Positions 31,257 to 38,397 of a stretch of DNA of 38,397 bases are shown here, in pieces (positions within the stretch are counted from its first letter, which is position 1; each line of letters begins with the position of its first letter). Below the pieces are notes generated by a model. It had not been told where the DNA came from, made no database searches, and worked only from the letters and a program-made list of their open reading frames with translations. The DNA lies in assembly GCA_031396505.1 (NCBI GenBank), contig JANNKX010000351.1:1-38397 (forward strand), read 5' to 3'. Source of the DNA: JAAFHS01 sp031396505. Lineage in GTDB: Bacteria > Pseudomonadota > Alphaproteobacteria > Rhodobacterales > Rhodobacteraceae. A program made the position numbers and the translations under genes.

Positions 31257-32912
31257 ATGTCCCGTATTGCCAAGGCGCTGTGTGTTGTCACAGCCCTGCT
31301 TTTGCCTCTGTCCGTTGCGGCGCAAGGCCGTTCCATCATCGTGCTGGATGGATCAGGCTCCATGTGGGGCCAGATTGAGGGCCGCACCAAACTTGAAATC
31401 GCGCGTGAGGCATTGGCCGAGGTGCTGGTCAACGTGCCCGCAGAAACCGAACTGGGCCTGATCGCCTATGGCCACCGCACCCAAGGTGCGTGCGATGACA
31501 TTGAACTGATCATCCCGCCCGCGCCGGGAACCGCCGCTGCCATCAGTGACGCCGCGCAGGCCCTGCAATTTGTCGGCAAAACGCCACTGACCGAGGCTGT
31601 CCGTCAAGCCGCCGTCGAACTCCGCAGCAGCGAGGAAAAGGCGACCGTGATCCTGATCACCGACGGGATTGAAACCTGCAACGCCGACCCTTGCGCGCTT
31701 GGTGCCGAGCTGGAGGCAACGGGCGTGGATTTCACCGCCCATGTCGTGGGCTTTGGTCTGTCGGCCGAGGATGGGGCGAAGGTCGCCTGTCTGGCTGAAA
31801 ATACGGGTGGCCTGTATATTCAGGCCTCCGATGCGGGCGCCTTGCGCGATGCGCTGCAGACCACCGTCGTCGTGGCCGAACCTGTGCCCGCACCTGCACC
31901 TGCACCCGACCCCACGCCCGAACCCGACCCTGCCACCCTTGCCTATAACTTCGCCCCGCTGATGGTGCTGTCGCAAGGTGGCGATGTGGTGGCTGACGTG
32001 GGTCAGGCGTGGGAGCTGTATCAAAGTGCCGCCGCCGGACAGCGCGGCGAACGTGTCACAACCGAATACGGCAAACCCCAGATCACGGTGGCCCCCGGCA
32101 GCTACCGGCTGGTCGCGCGGATCGGTCTTGCCGAGGTTGAACAGGACATCACCATCACCGACACCGCACTTGCCGCACCCACCGTCGTGATGAATGCGGG
32201 CACCATCATCGTGCGTCCGCGCGGGTCCGAAGGCGGCCCCGTTGAATCTGCCGCTGCGGTGAACCTGACCAACAGTGCAGGCATCGATTCCACCAGCTAT
32301 GGCGAATGGGAAACCGTTTTTCCTGCCGGCGATGTCAACATCACCGTCAAGCTGGGTGAGGCGACAGTATCGCAACCCGCCGACCTCGCACCCGGACAGG
32401 TGCTTGAACTTGATATGGTCGCAGGTGCGGGTCTGGCCGTGGTGGATGCCTATTACGTCGAAGGCGTCATCATGGACACCACCCAGCACGGCGTCGAAAT
32501 TGCCAGCGCGAAAACCGCATTGGACGGATCGCGCGCCAGTCTCACCACATCCTATGGTCCGGCACAGCAGTTCATCCTGCCCCCCGGCGATTACGTGGCC
32601 ATCGTGACACAGGGTATCGCCAGCGCCGAAGTGCCGTTTTCGGTCAAGGTCGGTGAACGCGTCGATGTGCCTGTGATCCTGAATGCAGGCGTGCTGGCGA
32701 TTACCGCGACAGGGGCGTCTTCGATCGAAGTGCTCGATGGCAAAGTCGATCTGGCAGGCAACCGCAAATCGCGCGCGTTTGAATACAACGAGGTCGTCAC
32801 CCTGATTGCGCCGGGCGGTGATTACACCATCGTCGCCATGCGCAATGACGCCCCCGTCGAGGTGACAGCCACTGTGACGGCGGGCGAGCGTACCGAAATC
32901 ACCGTGCCGTAA
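31257..32912 (+). CDS. Secreted von Willebrand factor A domain protein, copy 1
   Basis: A 551-residue exported protein. The signal peptide spans about 1-22 (ALCVVTALLLPLSVAA). The VWA domain spans about 26-200 with a complete MIDAS: Asp31, Ser33, Ser35 (DGSGSM), Thr109 (GKTPLTEAV) and Asp136 (ITDGIE). A short Pro/Ala linker (about 209-225, PAPAPAPDPTPEPDP) leads to a C-terminal region of repeated beta-sandwich-like segments (about 230-551). Paired cysteines (GACDD, ETCNADPC, VACLA) suggest disulfides. VWA domains bind metal and protein ligands; the partner is unknown. ATG 31257 has a TTGGAG site. It is 91 bp before a close paralogue. Confidence 0.9.
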   Translation: MSRIAKALCVVTALLLPLSVAAQGRSIIVLDGSGSMWGQIEGRTKLEIAREALAEVLVNVPAETELGLIAYGHRTQGACDDIELIIPPAPGTAAAISDAAQALQFVGKTPLTEAVRQAAVELRSSEEKATVILITDGIETCNADPCALGAELEATGVDFTAHVVGFGLSAEDGAKVACLAENTGGLYIQASDAGALRDALQTTVVVAEPVPAPAPAPDPTPEPDPATLAYNFAPLMVLSQGGDVVADVGQAWELYQSAAAGQRGERVTTEYGKPQITVAPGSYRLVARIGLAEVEQDITITDTALAAPTVVMNAGTIIVRPRGSEGGPVESAAAVNLTNSAGIDSTSYGEWETVFPAGDVNITVKLGEATVSQPADLAPGQVLELDMVAGAGLAVVDAYYVEGVIMDTTQHGVEIASAKTALDGSRASLTTSYGPAQQFILPPGDYVAIVTQGIASAEVPFSVKVGERVDVPVILNAGVLAITATGASSIEVLDGKVDLAGNRKSRAFEYNEVVTLIAPGGDYTIVAMRNDAPVEVTATVTAGERTEITVP

Positions 32913-33003
32913 ATCACTTGGGGCGGCAGCGCGCAGTGCATTGCCGTCTCCTTTACGACCCGGCTCGCCGCGCAGGCCGGACCTTTCGCGCCCGGAGACC
33001 TGA

Positions 33004-34752
33004 ATGATCCGCATCTTCGCCACGCTGTGTCTGTTGGTTGCGTTCTGCGCGCCGCGCACTGCGCTGGCGGATGGTGGCGCAATGATCGTGCTGGATGCGT
33101 CCGGGTCGATGTGGGACGAGGTCGAAGGCCGCCCCAAACTGGAAATCGCGCGCGAGGCGTTGGGTGCCGTGCTGCGCGAACTGCCCGCCGACAGCAGCCT
33201 TGGCCTGCTGGCCTACGGGCATAGGGTGAAGGGCGATTGCAACGACATCGAACTGCTGGTGCCCCCCGCGACAGGGCGCGCCGCCGCCATCAGTACGGTT
33301 GCCGATCATTTGCGTTTCATCGGCAAGACCCCCCTGACCGAGGCGGTGCGACAGGCTGCTGCCGTATTGGATAGCCCCGCGCAAAAGGCAACCGTGATCC
33401 TGATCACCGACGGCATTGAAAACTGCGGCGGCGATCCTTGCGCGCTTGGGATCGCGTTGGAAGACAGCGGCACCGATTTCACCGCGCATGTGATCGGCTT
33501 TGGCCTGACCGATGCCGAAGGGGCAAAGGTCGCCTGTCTGGCCCGAAATACGGGCGGTGTCTATTTACAGGCGGGGGATGCCAGCGCATTGGGCGACGCA
33601 CTGCGCGCAACCGTCCTTGCCGATGATGATGCGATATCTGTGCCTGCGCCCGCACCGGAACCCGTGCCCGCACCCGAACCCGTTCCGGTACCAGACCCGA
33701 TTCCGGAACCCACACCGCCACCCGCACCTACGCCAGAACCCAGCCCACCACCTGAACCGCTACCAACACCGCCCCCAGCCCCCCCGGCGACCCCAACCGC
33801 CAACTTTGCCCCGCTCATCGTGCTTGTGGCGGGCGGCCCGCCTCTTCCGGACGACGTCGACCGCACCTTCACGCTGACCCCAACCGCCCCCGATGCGCCT
33901 GTCGCCGATCTGACCAGCGGTTACGCGCCGCCCGGCCAGTACACTTTGCAAACCACCGTCGGCGCATTGACCGTGACGCAAGACATCACCATTCCCCCGG
34001 ATGGCCTTGCCGCGCCGACCGTCGTGCTGAATGCCGCCCACGTGGTCCTGTTGCCCAAAATCGGGGCCGACGCAGGCGTCGAGGAAACCACCAGCCTGCA
34101 GCTTGACGCGCCCGGCGGTGTGTCTGTGACCATGACTGGCCGCGTCGATACCTATCTGCCGCCAGGCGAAACAGTTGTCACCGCCCGACTGGACGCTGTG
34201 ACCGCCACGCAAACCCTGACCTTGCAGGCCGGTCAGGATGTGGTGCAGGATATCTTCATCAGTGCCGCCGTCATCGCCCCCGTGGTTGATTACGTGCCCG
34301 GCATGCCCGTGAACGACCCCAACCTGACGGTCGAGATCATGGATGCGCGGCCAAATGTCGACGGATCGTATCGTGTGATCAGCACAGGCTCCGGGCCTGA
34401 CCACATCTTCCATCTGCCCGCAGGCGATTACATCGCCGTCACGACCCTTGGCCTTGCGCGGACCGAAAGCCCCTTCAGTGTTGCCCTGATCAAACGCATC
34501 GACCTGCCGATTACCCTTGATGCGGGCGTGTTGTCGGTATCAGCCCCCGGCGCGCAGACCATCAAGATCATGACACCGCCCGATATCGCCGGGAATGCCG
34601 TCGTGCTCGACAGTTTTGATCTGGCACGCGTGCTGCTGACCATGCCCGCTGGTGACTATCTGGCGCAAGCCAGCTTTGGCGGCCAAACCGCGCGTGCCGC
34701 CTTCACCATCACACCCGGCACCCGCAGTGAAGTGGTCCTTGCCCCGCCCTGA
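33004..34752 (+). CDS. Secreted von Willebrand factor A domain protein, copy 2
   Basis: A 582-residue paralogue of the preceding gene. The signal peptide spans about 1-22. The VWA domain aligns with copy 1 without gaps from Asp31 to about residue 200, sharing the MIDAS (DASGSM, GKTPLTEAVRQAA, VILITDGIE) and the four cysteine positions. The main difference is an expanded proline-rich linker of about 53 residues (213-265, APEPVPAPEPVPVP and similar), which would act as a stiff spacer before the C-terminal beta-rich region. There is no LPXTG or RTX motif and no clear transmembrane anchor. Tandem duplication with linker expansion is evident. Confidence 0.9.
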   Translation: MIRIFATLCLLVAFCAPRTALADGGAMIVLDASGSMWDEVEGRPKLEIAREALGAVLRELPADSSLGLLAYGHRVKGDCNDIELLVPPATGRAAAISTVADHLRFIGKTPLTEAVRQAAAVLDSPAQKATVILITDGIENCGGDPCALGIALEDSGTDFTAHVIGFGLTDAEGAKVACLARNTGGVYLQAGDASALGDALRATVLADDDAISVPAPAPEPVPAPEPVPVPDPIPEPTPPPAPTPEPSPPPEPLPTPPPAPPATPTANFAPLIVLVAGGPPLPDDVDRTFTLTPTAPDAPVADLTSGYAPPGQYTLQTTVGALTVTQDITIPPDGLAAPTVVLNAAHVVLLPKIGADAGVEETTSLQLDAPGGVSVTMTGRVDTYLPPGETVVTARLDAVTATQTLTLQAGQDVVQDIFISAAVIAPVVDYVPGMPVNDPNLTVEIMDARPNVDGSYRVISTGSGPDHIFHLPAGDYIAVTTLGLARTESPFSVALIKRIDLPITLDAGVLSVSAPGAQTIKIMTPPDIAGNAVVLDSFDLARVLLTMPAGDYLAQASFGGQTARAAFTITPGTRSEVVLAPP

Positions 34753-34767
34753 TCGCTGCAGCATCCC

Positions 34768-34796
34768 TTGACGAAACACGCCCCTTGCCATAGGAC
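34768..34796 (+). promoter_or_regulatory. Promoter of tRNA-Gly
   Basis: TTGACG (34768-34773), 17-nt spacer, TAGGAC (34791-34796), ending 9 nt before the mature tRNA 5' end. The spacing and near-consensus -35 support it. Confidence 0.65.
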
Positions 34797-34805
34797 CCAT
34801 GCCAC

Positions 34806-34879
34806 GCGGGTGTAGCTCAATGGCAGAGCAGCAGCTTCCCAAGCTGAATACGAGGGTTCGATTCCCTTCACCCGCTCCA
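34806..34879 (+). tRNA. tRNA-Gly (anticodon CCC)
   Basis: A 74-nt tRNA including the encoded CCA. The acceptor stem GCGGGTG pairs with CACCCGC, the discriminator base is T, the T arm is GAGGGTTCGATTCCCTT, and the anticodon loop TTCCCAA carries CCC at 34838-34840. It decodes GGG. The top pair of the anticodon stem is a G/A mismatch; the other four pairs are normal. Confidence 0.95.
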
Positions 34880-34936
34880 ATCCCGTGCTATATGGTTTTT
34901 TGGCGCACGTCGCGCCCTCAACACTGGGAGAGTTTC

Positions 34937-35176
34937 ATGAAAAAATCTATGCTTGTCGTCGCAATCACACTGGGCCTTGCCGCACCTGCATTTGCCGGCA
35001 ATTGCCCCGTTCTGATGGGCCAGTTCGAAGAGGCACTGTCGACCAGCACGGCCGATGATGCGACCAAAACATCGGCAACCGCGCTGTATGAAACCGGCAA
35101 GGCTGCCCATGAGGCAGGCGATCATGCCGCATCCGTCGCAGCACTGGACGAGGCGATCGCCCTGCTGGGCTCCTGA
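34937..35176 (+). CDS. Small periplasmic protein
   Basis: A 79-residue protein with a clear Sec signal peptide (MKKSMLVVAITLGLAAPAFA, cleavage after residue 20). The mature 59-residue part is helical and Ala-rich with one cysteine (NCPVL) and repeated helix motifs (ALYETGKAAHEAGDHAASVA) like half a TPR hairpin. GGGAGAG precedes ATG 34937. The frame is open into the tRNA upstream, which is not coding. No function can be assigned. Confidence 0.75.
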   Translation: MKKSMLVVAITLGLAAPAFAGNCPVLMGQFEEALSTSTADDATKTSATALYETGKAAHEAGDHAASVAALDEAIALLGS

Positions 35177-35242
35177 TCCGTCAGGTATTCCGTTTGCCAC
35201 CGCAGCACGCTATGCGGTGGCAATCACATCACGGAGCATCCA

Positions 35243-35593
35243 ATGAACACCGACATCACCCGCATCGGCACCGGTCCCCGCATGAGCGAGGCCGTGATCC
35301 ACGGCAACACGATCTATGTCGCGGGCCAGGTCGGGAACCCCGGCGGGTCGGTCACACAACAAACCAAAGACGCTCTGGCCGAGGTTGACCGGATCCTTGC
35401 TGCCGCAGGCAGCAACAAAACCCGTATCCTGTCGGCCCAGATCTGGCTTGCCGACATGACCAGCTTTGCCGAGATGAACGCCGTCTGGGACGCGTGGGTG
35501 CCACAAGGTCACACCCCGGCGCGCGCGACGGGGGAAAGCAGATTGGCGACACCAGAATACTTGGTCGAAGTGATCGTTGTCGCCGCAAACTGA
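35243..35593 (+). CDS. RidA/YjgF/YER057c/UK114 family protein (enamine/imine deaminase)
   Basis: A 116-residue member of the RidA superfamily, which as trimers hydrolyse reactive 2-aminoacrylate and other enamines released by PLP enzymes. Visible are VAGQVGNPGGSVTQQTKDAL, IWLADM and PARATGESRL, where the Arg of ARATGE matches the catalytic Arg105 of E. coli RidA, and a closing YLVEVIVVAA segment. Sequence details such as IWLADMTSFAEMNAVWDAW suggest the RutC/YoaB-like branch rather than canonical RidA. It starts 66 bp after the small periplasmic protein; the two may be independent. Confidence 0.92.
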   Translation: MNTDITRIGTGPRMSEAVIHGNTIYVAGQVGNPGGSVTQQTKDALAEVDRILAAAGSNKTRILSAQIWLADMTSFAEMNAVWDAWVPQGHTPARATGESRLATPEYLVEVIVVAAN

Positions 35594-35607
35594 TGTAAAT
35601 TGCCGGG

Positions 35608-35690
35608 AATTGACGGCTGTCAATTTTCGGCTTTTTGTATATATATCAACAACTTAACTTAATTTTTCCTTGTTGGATTAAGACTTTTTA
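35608..35690 (-). repeat. Dispersed intergenic element, copy 3 (reverse orientation)
   Basis: Read on the minus strand: TTTAAAAAGTCTTAA (ending at 35678), 28 nt, TTGAT (35649-35645), exactly 19 nt, then AATTGACAGCCGTCAATT (35625-35608), identical to copies 1 and 2. It occupies the convergent spacer between ridA-like (+) and pgi (-). On the plus strand the palindrome is followed by TTTTCGG, so it could also terminate the ridA transcript. Confidence 0.85.
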
Positions 35691-35746
35691 AACATTTCGT
35701 GATCGATCAGCCACCAGGTACTGATCATACGCCCAGACTGGGGGTA

Positions 35747-37342
35747 CTACATGCGCAAATACGCCAGCAATGCTTGGGTTGAACCGTCTTTGTCGGCAGC
35801 ATCCTGCCGCCCTTCGAGAATTGGCTGCAATGCCAGCGCCAGTTCCTTGCCCAGTTCCACGCCCCATTGGTCATACGAATTGATCCCCAGGATCACGCCT
35901 TCCACAAACACCCGGTGTTCATACAATGCGATGATCTGGCCCAGCACAAAGGGCGTCAGTTTCGGGTAAGCCAGCGTGGTGGAGGGCCGGTTGCCCGGAA
36001 ACACCCGGTGGCGCGCCTGCCTGTCCCGTTCCGCCCCGGTCAGCCCCTTTGCCGCCATGATCGCCGTTGCCTGTGCAATCGTGCGGCCACGCAGCAGTGC
36101 CTCGGACTGCGCAAGGCAATTGGACACAAGCAACAGGTGCTGATGTGCAAGGGCAGGCTCGTGCCCCTGTTTCGCCACCAGAAATTCGCACGGGATGACC
36201 CGGGTGCCCTGATGGATCAGCTGGTAAAATGCGTGCTGCCCGTTGGTGCCCGGCTCGCCCCAGACCACGGGGCCGGAGTGGTATGGCAGATCGGCCCCGT
36301 CCATGCCCACGCGTTTGCCGTTACTTTCCATCTCCAGCTGTTGCAGATACGCGGGCAGGCGCAACAGCCGCTGGTCATAGGGCAACACCGCGCGCGTGGC
36401 ATAGCCGCAAATCTGGTTGTGCCAGATACCAACCAGCGCCAGCAGCACAGGCAGGTTCTGCCCAAACGCTGCTGTGCGGAAATGCGCGTCCATATCGGCG
36501 GCACCTGCAAGGAAGGCATCAAAATCATCCGGTCCGATGGCCAGCATGATCGACAACCCGATCGGCCCCCACATCGAATAGCGCCCGCCAACCCAGTCTT
36601 CAAACCCGAACACCCGTTCAGGGTCAATCCCGAACGCCGCGGTCTTGTCAGCAGCCGTGCTGACGGCCACGAACTGCGCCGCCGGATATGCCACGCGCGC
36701 GGCCATCCATGCCCGCGCCGTGGCCGCATTGGTCATCGTCTCGATCGTCGTGAACGTCTTTGAGGCGACAATCACCAGCGTCGTTTCCGGGTTCAGGCCG
36801 CGCAGCACATCCGTCACATGCGCACTGTCCACGTTGGACACAAAATGCGCGCGCGGTCCGTCGGCATAGGGTGAAAGTGCGATGCAGGCCATTGCCGGGC
36901 CAAGATCGGACCCGCCAATCCCGATGTTGACCACATCCGTGATTGCCCCGCCCTGCCCCTTGAACCGCCCCTGCCGCACGTCACGCGCAAAAGCCTGCAT
37001 TCGCGCATGCGTTGCACGCAGATCGGGCATCACATCGTGACCATCCACAACCAAACGCCCGTTCATGTTGCGCAGCGCTGTGTGCAGCACCGCCCGCCCT
37101 TCGGTTTCATTGATCCTGACGCCTGCAAACATCGCATCGCGTTTCGCCGCAACCCCCGCGCCATCGGCCAAAGCCAACAGCAGCGCACGCCCGTCCTTAT
37201 CGATATTCGTCTTGGAATAATCAAACAGCATGTCGCCCCGCCGGGCCGAGAAGTCCCCCGCGCGGGCATCATCGAACAATGACAAGATCGCCCGGTCGGC
37301 GACACCCGCATGGTGGTCTGTCAATGCCTGAAACAGCGTCAT
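35747..37342 (-). CDS. pgi: Glucose-6-phosphate isomerase
   Basis: Interconverts glucose-6-phosphate and fructose-6-phosphate. The 531-residue product shows both family signatures: GGRYSMWGPIGL and GINSYDQWGVELGK. Also visible are FVSNVDSAHVTDVL, ASKTFTTIETMTN, the catalytic Glu in EMESNGKRV and His in GTNGQHAFYQLIHQG. ATG 37342 has GGAG at 8 nt; ATG 37348 overlaps the pgl stop as TAATG and is the alternative. Third gene of a zwf-pgl-pgi operon. Confidence 0.95.
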   Translation of the reverse strand: MTLFQALTDHHAGVADRAILSLFDDARAGDFSARRGDMLFDYSKTNIDKDGRALLLALADGAGVAAKRDAMFAGVRINETEGRAVLHTALRNMNGRLVVDGHDVMPDLRATHARMQAFARDVRQGRFKGQGGAITDVVNIGIGGSDLGPAMACIALSPYADGPRAHFVSNVDSAHVTDVLRGLNPETTLVIVASKTFTTIETMTNAATARAWMAARVAYPAAQFVAVSTAADKTAAFGIDPERVFGFEDWVGGRYSMWGPIGLSIMLAIGPDDFDAFLAGAADMDAHFRTAAFGQNLPVLLALVGIWHNQICGYATRAVLPYDQRLLRLPAYLQQLEMESNGKRVGMDGADLPYHSGPVVWGEPGTNGQHAFYQLIHQGTRVIPCEFLVAKQGHEPALAHQHLLLVSNCLAQSEALLRGRTIAQATAIMAAKGLTGAERDRQARHRVFPGNRPSTTLAYPKLTPFVLGQIIALYEHRVFVEGVILGINSYDQWGVELGKELALALQPILEGRQDAADKDGSTQALLAYLRM

Positions 37343-37347
37343 CACCA

Positions 37348-38022
37348 TTACTCCGCCCAATGGACCGTTGCGTTCGCCAGCACAGCTTTCACCGGCGCCT
37401 GAAGTTCGTTCAGATGTGCTGCCCGTTCTATCGCACTGCGCTTTTCCGCGCCCGTGATCAGGATATGCGTCGTCATCGCCCCGCGTAAGACCTGCGCCGT
37501 CAGCGTGATGCGCGGCTCACCTGCCGCATCGGCCCGCAGCGCCATCAGCGGTGGTGCCTGCGGCGACAGCGCCTCGGCCAACAGATCCGCCCCCGGAAAC
37601 AGGCTGGCCGTGTGCATATCCGCACCCATGCCCAACAGCAGCACTGAGATCGGCAAGTGCGGCGTGATCCCCGCGCCCAACGCCTCCAGCACATCCTCGG
37701 GCTGCGGCGCATCAGCATACAGCGGCACATAGACCGCCTTCGCCGCCATCCCGCGCAGCAGCCGTTCACGGATCAGCCGTGTGTTCGACCGTGCGTTGTC
37801 CTCCGGCACCCAGCGTTCATCGTTCAGAAACACCGCCACATTGGCCCAGTCGATATCCACCCCCGACAGCGTGTCAAAGATCGGCCCCGGCGTCGTGCCC
37901 CCCGGCACACACAGCGACGCATGCCCGTCCCGGCGCAGAAAATCGGCAAGGTCCCCCGCAATGGTATTCGCCAGCGCCAGAAACATCATCTCGCGGTCCG
38001 GATATTCTTGCCACTGCATCAT
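37348..38022 (-). CDS. pgl: 6-phosphogluconolactonase
   Basis: Hydrolyses 6-phosphoglucono-lactone made by Zwf. The 224-residue DevB-type enzyme shows VPGGTTPGPIFDTL, LNDERWVPEDNARSN, LLLGMGADMHTASLFPG and RITLTAQVL, and ITGAEKR near the C-terminus. Tandem ATGs (38022 and 38019) follow AGGGG. It starts 12 bp after zwf and its stop overlaps the first pgi ATG by one base. Confidence 0.95.
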   Translation of the reverse strand: MMQWQEYPDREMMFLALANTIAGDLADFLRRDGHASLCVPGGTTPGPIFDTLSGVDIDWANVAVFLNDERWVPEDNARSNTRLIRERLLRGMAAKAVYVPLYADAPQPEDVLEALGAGITPHLPISVLLLGMGADMHTASLFPGADLLAEALSPQAPPLMALRADAAGEPRITLTAQVLRGAMTTHILITGAEKRSAIERAAHLNELQAPVKAVLANATVHWAE

Positions 38023-38034
38023 CTGCCCCTTTTG

Positions 38035-38397
38035 TCAGCGAATATCGCGCCAGCGGCGACCGTCCTTGTGCAACAGCATCAACGCGTCATCCGGGCCCGC
38101 AGACCCCGCGTCATAGCCCTTGGGCTTGTCACCCAGCGTCTCCCACCCTTCGATGATCGGATCGGTCCAGGCCCACGCCGCCTCGACCTCGTCGCCGCGC
38201 ATAAACAGGGTCTGGTTGCCCCGGATCACATCCATGATCAGCCGCTCGTACGCATCCGGGATATCCTCACCCTCGGCCCCCAAAGCCTCGGCGAATGACA
38301 TGTCCAGCGGTACTTCGGTCAAACGCATGCCGCCCGGCCCCGGTTCCTTGATCATCACCGTCAACGTCATGCCTTCATTCGGCTGCAAACGGATCAC
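38035..38397 (-). CDS. zwf: Glucose-6-phosphate dehydrogenase, C-terminal part (5' end outside window)
   Basis: The last 120 residues of Zwf (family length about 480-490), cut by the right edge. Recognisable C-terminal segments are IRLQPNEGMTLTVMIKEPG, AYERLIMDVIRGNQTLF, EVEAAWAWTDPIIEGW and a closing YDAGSAGP stretch. The GTG at the edge is an internal Val codon, not the start. First gene of the zwf-pgl-pgi operon, which feeds 6-phosphogluconate into the Entner-Doudoroff pathway typical of roseobacters. Confidence 0.96.
   Translation of the reverse strand: MIRLQPNEGMTLTVMIKEPGPGGMRLTEVPLDMSFAEALGAEGEDIPDAYERLIMDVIRGNQTLFMRGDEVEAAWAWTDPIIEGWETLGDKPKGYDAGSAGPDDALMLLHKDGRRWRDIR

Noticed and set aside
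31353..33137. 594-codon open frame on the minus strand across the first VWA gene
   Set aside because: Lies antisense to a gene with a signal peptide and full MIDAS; its product is His/Arg/Gly-rich without any family motif, the usual high-GC shadow.
34806..34879. tRNA-Gly as an integration site for a mobile island
   Set aside because: No integrase, no repeated tRNA 3' end nearby and ordinary housekeeping genes on both sides.

Overview
The window is a stretch of chromosome from an alphaproteobacterium, most likely a marine Rhodobacteraceae (Roseobacter-type) species. The evidence is high GC with strong C/G third-position bias, an aroK-aroB pair beside xerD, invasion-associated locus B and DUF882 cell-wall proteins, a corrinoid methyl-transfer set of the kind roseobacters use for a split methionine synthase, and giant RTX proteins. 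I see no insertion sequence, prophage, CRISPR array or integrase cluster.

Layout. 1-5481 (-) is the N-terminal part of a giant RTX/calcium-binding protein that runs off the left edge. 5736-6473 (+) is a metallo-beta-lactamase-fold hydrolase of the AHL-lactonase type. 6518-8187 (-) is aroK-aroB. 8371-11009 (+) holds a tiny membrane protein, a secreted helical protein and XerD. 11056-12276 (-) is a CAP-domain/RTX secreted protein and 12348-13898 (-) a HerA-like ATPase. The spacer 13899-14300 carries a two-hairpin small RNA resembling the cuckoo/CcsR family, a segment complementary to it, and a possible 25-residue ORF, followed by an IalB-family protein (14301-15005, +). 15192-19418 (-) is an envelope operon: L,D-transpeptidase, LpxD paralogue, acyl carrier protein and ketoacyl synthase. 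It faces a Tat-exported DUF882 peptidase-like protein (19777-20346, +). Next come ppx-rlmE (20429-22272, -).

22498-28892 (+) holds one-carbon and corrinoid genes: a small virulence-factor-domain protein, a MetF-like reductase, a methyl-THF:corrinoid methyltransferase and, after three intervening genes, a RamA-like ferredoxin/ASKHA reactivase. One intervening gene is an XRE/MmyB-type regulator whose 3' end looks frameshifted by a 5-bp tandem duplication. 29095-31052 is an ECF sigma / RskA anti-sigma / fasciclin module. 31257-34752 is a tandem pair of paralogous secreted VWA proteins. Then come tRNA-Gly(CCC), a small periplasmic protein and RidA. The right end (35747-38397, -) is zwf (partial)-pgl-pgi, the upper oxidative sugar pathway.

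Most striking non-coding signals. (1) A dispersed intergenic element occurs three times (15101-15192, 30295-30382, 35608-35690). Each copy has TTGAT, exactly 19 nt, then the identical 18-bp inverted repeat AATTGACAGCCGTCAATT, preceded by a TTAA-type box. (2) The small-RNA locus at 14005-14237 has a 19-nt stretch of the RNA (including its anti-Shine-Dalgarno loop) that is complementary to the leader and ribosome-binding site of a downstream micro-ORF. All functions are inferred from sequence reading alone.
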